NCBI GenBank assembly: GCA_001898225.1
Contig: MKTJ01000035.1
Location: forward strand, 32,258-96,257
DNA: 64,000 nt
DNA from: Chloroflexi bacterium 54-19
GTDB lineage: Bacteria > Chloroflexota > Chloroflexia > Chloroheliales > Chloroheliaceae
Direction: 5' to 3'
The position numbers and the translations under genes are program-made. The notes below the pieces were generated by a model that was not told the origin of the DNA, made no database searches, and was given only the letters and a program-made list of their open reading frames with translations. Of this stretch, positions 63,962-64,000 are shown in pieces; positions within the stretch are counted from its first letter, which is position 1; each line of letters opens with the position of its first letter.

Positions 63962-64000
63962 AAAGGCTTTAACCGCTCTTGGAACAAGACCCTCAGAGTG

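Overview
The window looks like a chromosomal segment of a Chloroflexota bacterium. This is inferred from gene content, not from a 16S gene: a short EF-Ts, PTPS-related and DUF2079 membrane proteins, DUF2382/PRC-barrel stress proteins, NHL-repeat membrane proteins, a lipoprotein and secreted proteins with Thr/Pro-rich linkers, and no LPS or outer-membrane genes. Coding density is high on both strands, GC is moderately high, and TTG and GTG starts are common. I found no rRNA, tRNA or CRISPR array.

Layout. 1-4848: a crotonase, a galE/NDT-like pair on the minus strand, and a large HTH-NB-ARC-TPR (STAND) protein. 4849-9647: the conserved translation and envelope block rpsB-tsf-pyrH-frr-uppS, with a consensus promoter and long leader before rpsB and an intrinsic terminator after uppS. 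9742-14261: a BBE-type FAD oxidase facing a minus-strand operon of MarR regulator, MFS transporter and CopC-CopD fusion. 14590-29824: a long run of plus-strand genes, namely rbfA-mtnP, a DUF2085 membrane protein, a bactofilin-like beta-helix protein, a large membrane-anchored coiled-coil protein, a PTPS-related polytopic membrane protein, two NHL-repeat membrane paralogues, a HEAT-like protein, a luciferase-type oxidoreductase and an M29 aminopeptidase. 29876-41310: an EamA transporter with palindromic operators upstream, two small proteins, a GT2 glycosyltransferase, a 1076-residue TPR protein, and a tightly coupled cdaA-cdaR-GT39 cluster (c-di-AMP synthesis and its YbbR regulator). 41451-46169: two PRC-barrel/DUF2382 proteins, a secreted small protein and an M14 carboxypeptidase. 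46373-54022: a secreted/membrane protein, a YidC-like insertase, a metallophosphoesterase, and two OmpR-type two-component systems that converge tail to tail. 54053-61177: on the minus strand, an N-terminal-only glycosyltransferase fragment, a DUF2079 protein, a GYGQPQ-repeat membrane protein, a lipoprotein with a related C-terminal domain, a thiolase and a ThrE-like exporter. 61316-64000: a UPF0303 protein, a DUF4352 protein, and a secreted GH5-type glycoside hydrolase that breaks off near the window end beside a perfect 8-bp inverted repeat.

The most interesting material: the bactofilin-like/coiled-coil pair as a possible cytoskeletal or envelope scaffold; the truncated GH5 gene with a probable mobile-element edge; a dispersed CGTTG...CAACG intergenic repeat that in one copy encodes a protein C-terminus; a disordered Arg/Asp/Gly tail on ribosomal protein S2; a CdaA with RHK in place of RHR and a long disordered tail; and adjacent palindromes, one a match to the FadR/GntR operator consensus. 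No known defence island, CRISPR system or complete biosynthetic cluster is present. The STAND gene is the only candidate for an immune or signalling sensor and it stands alone.
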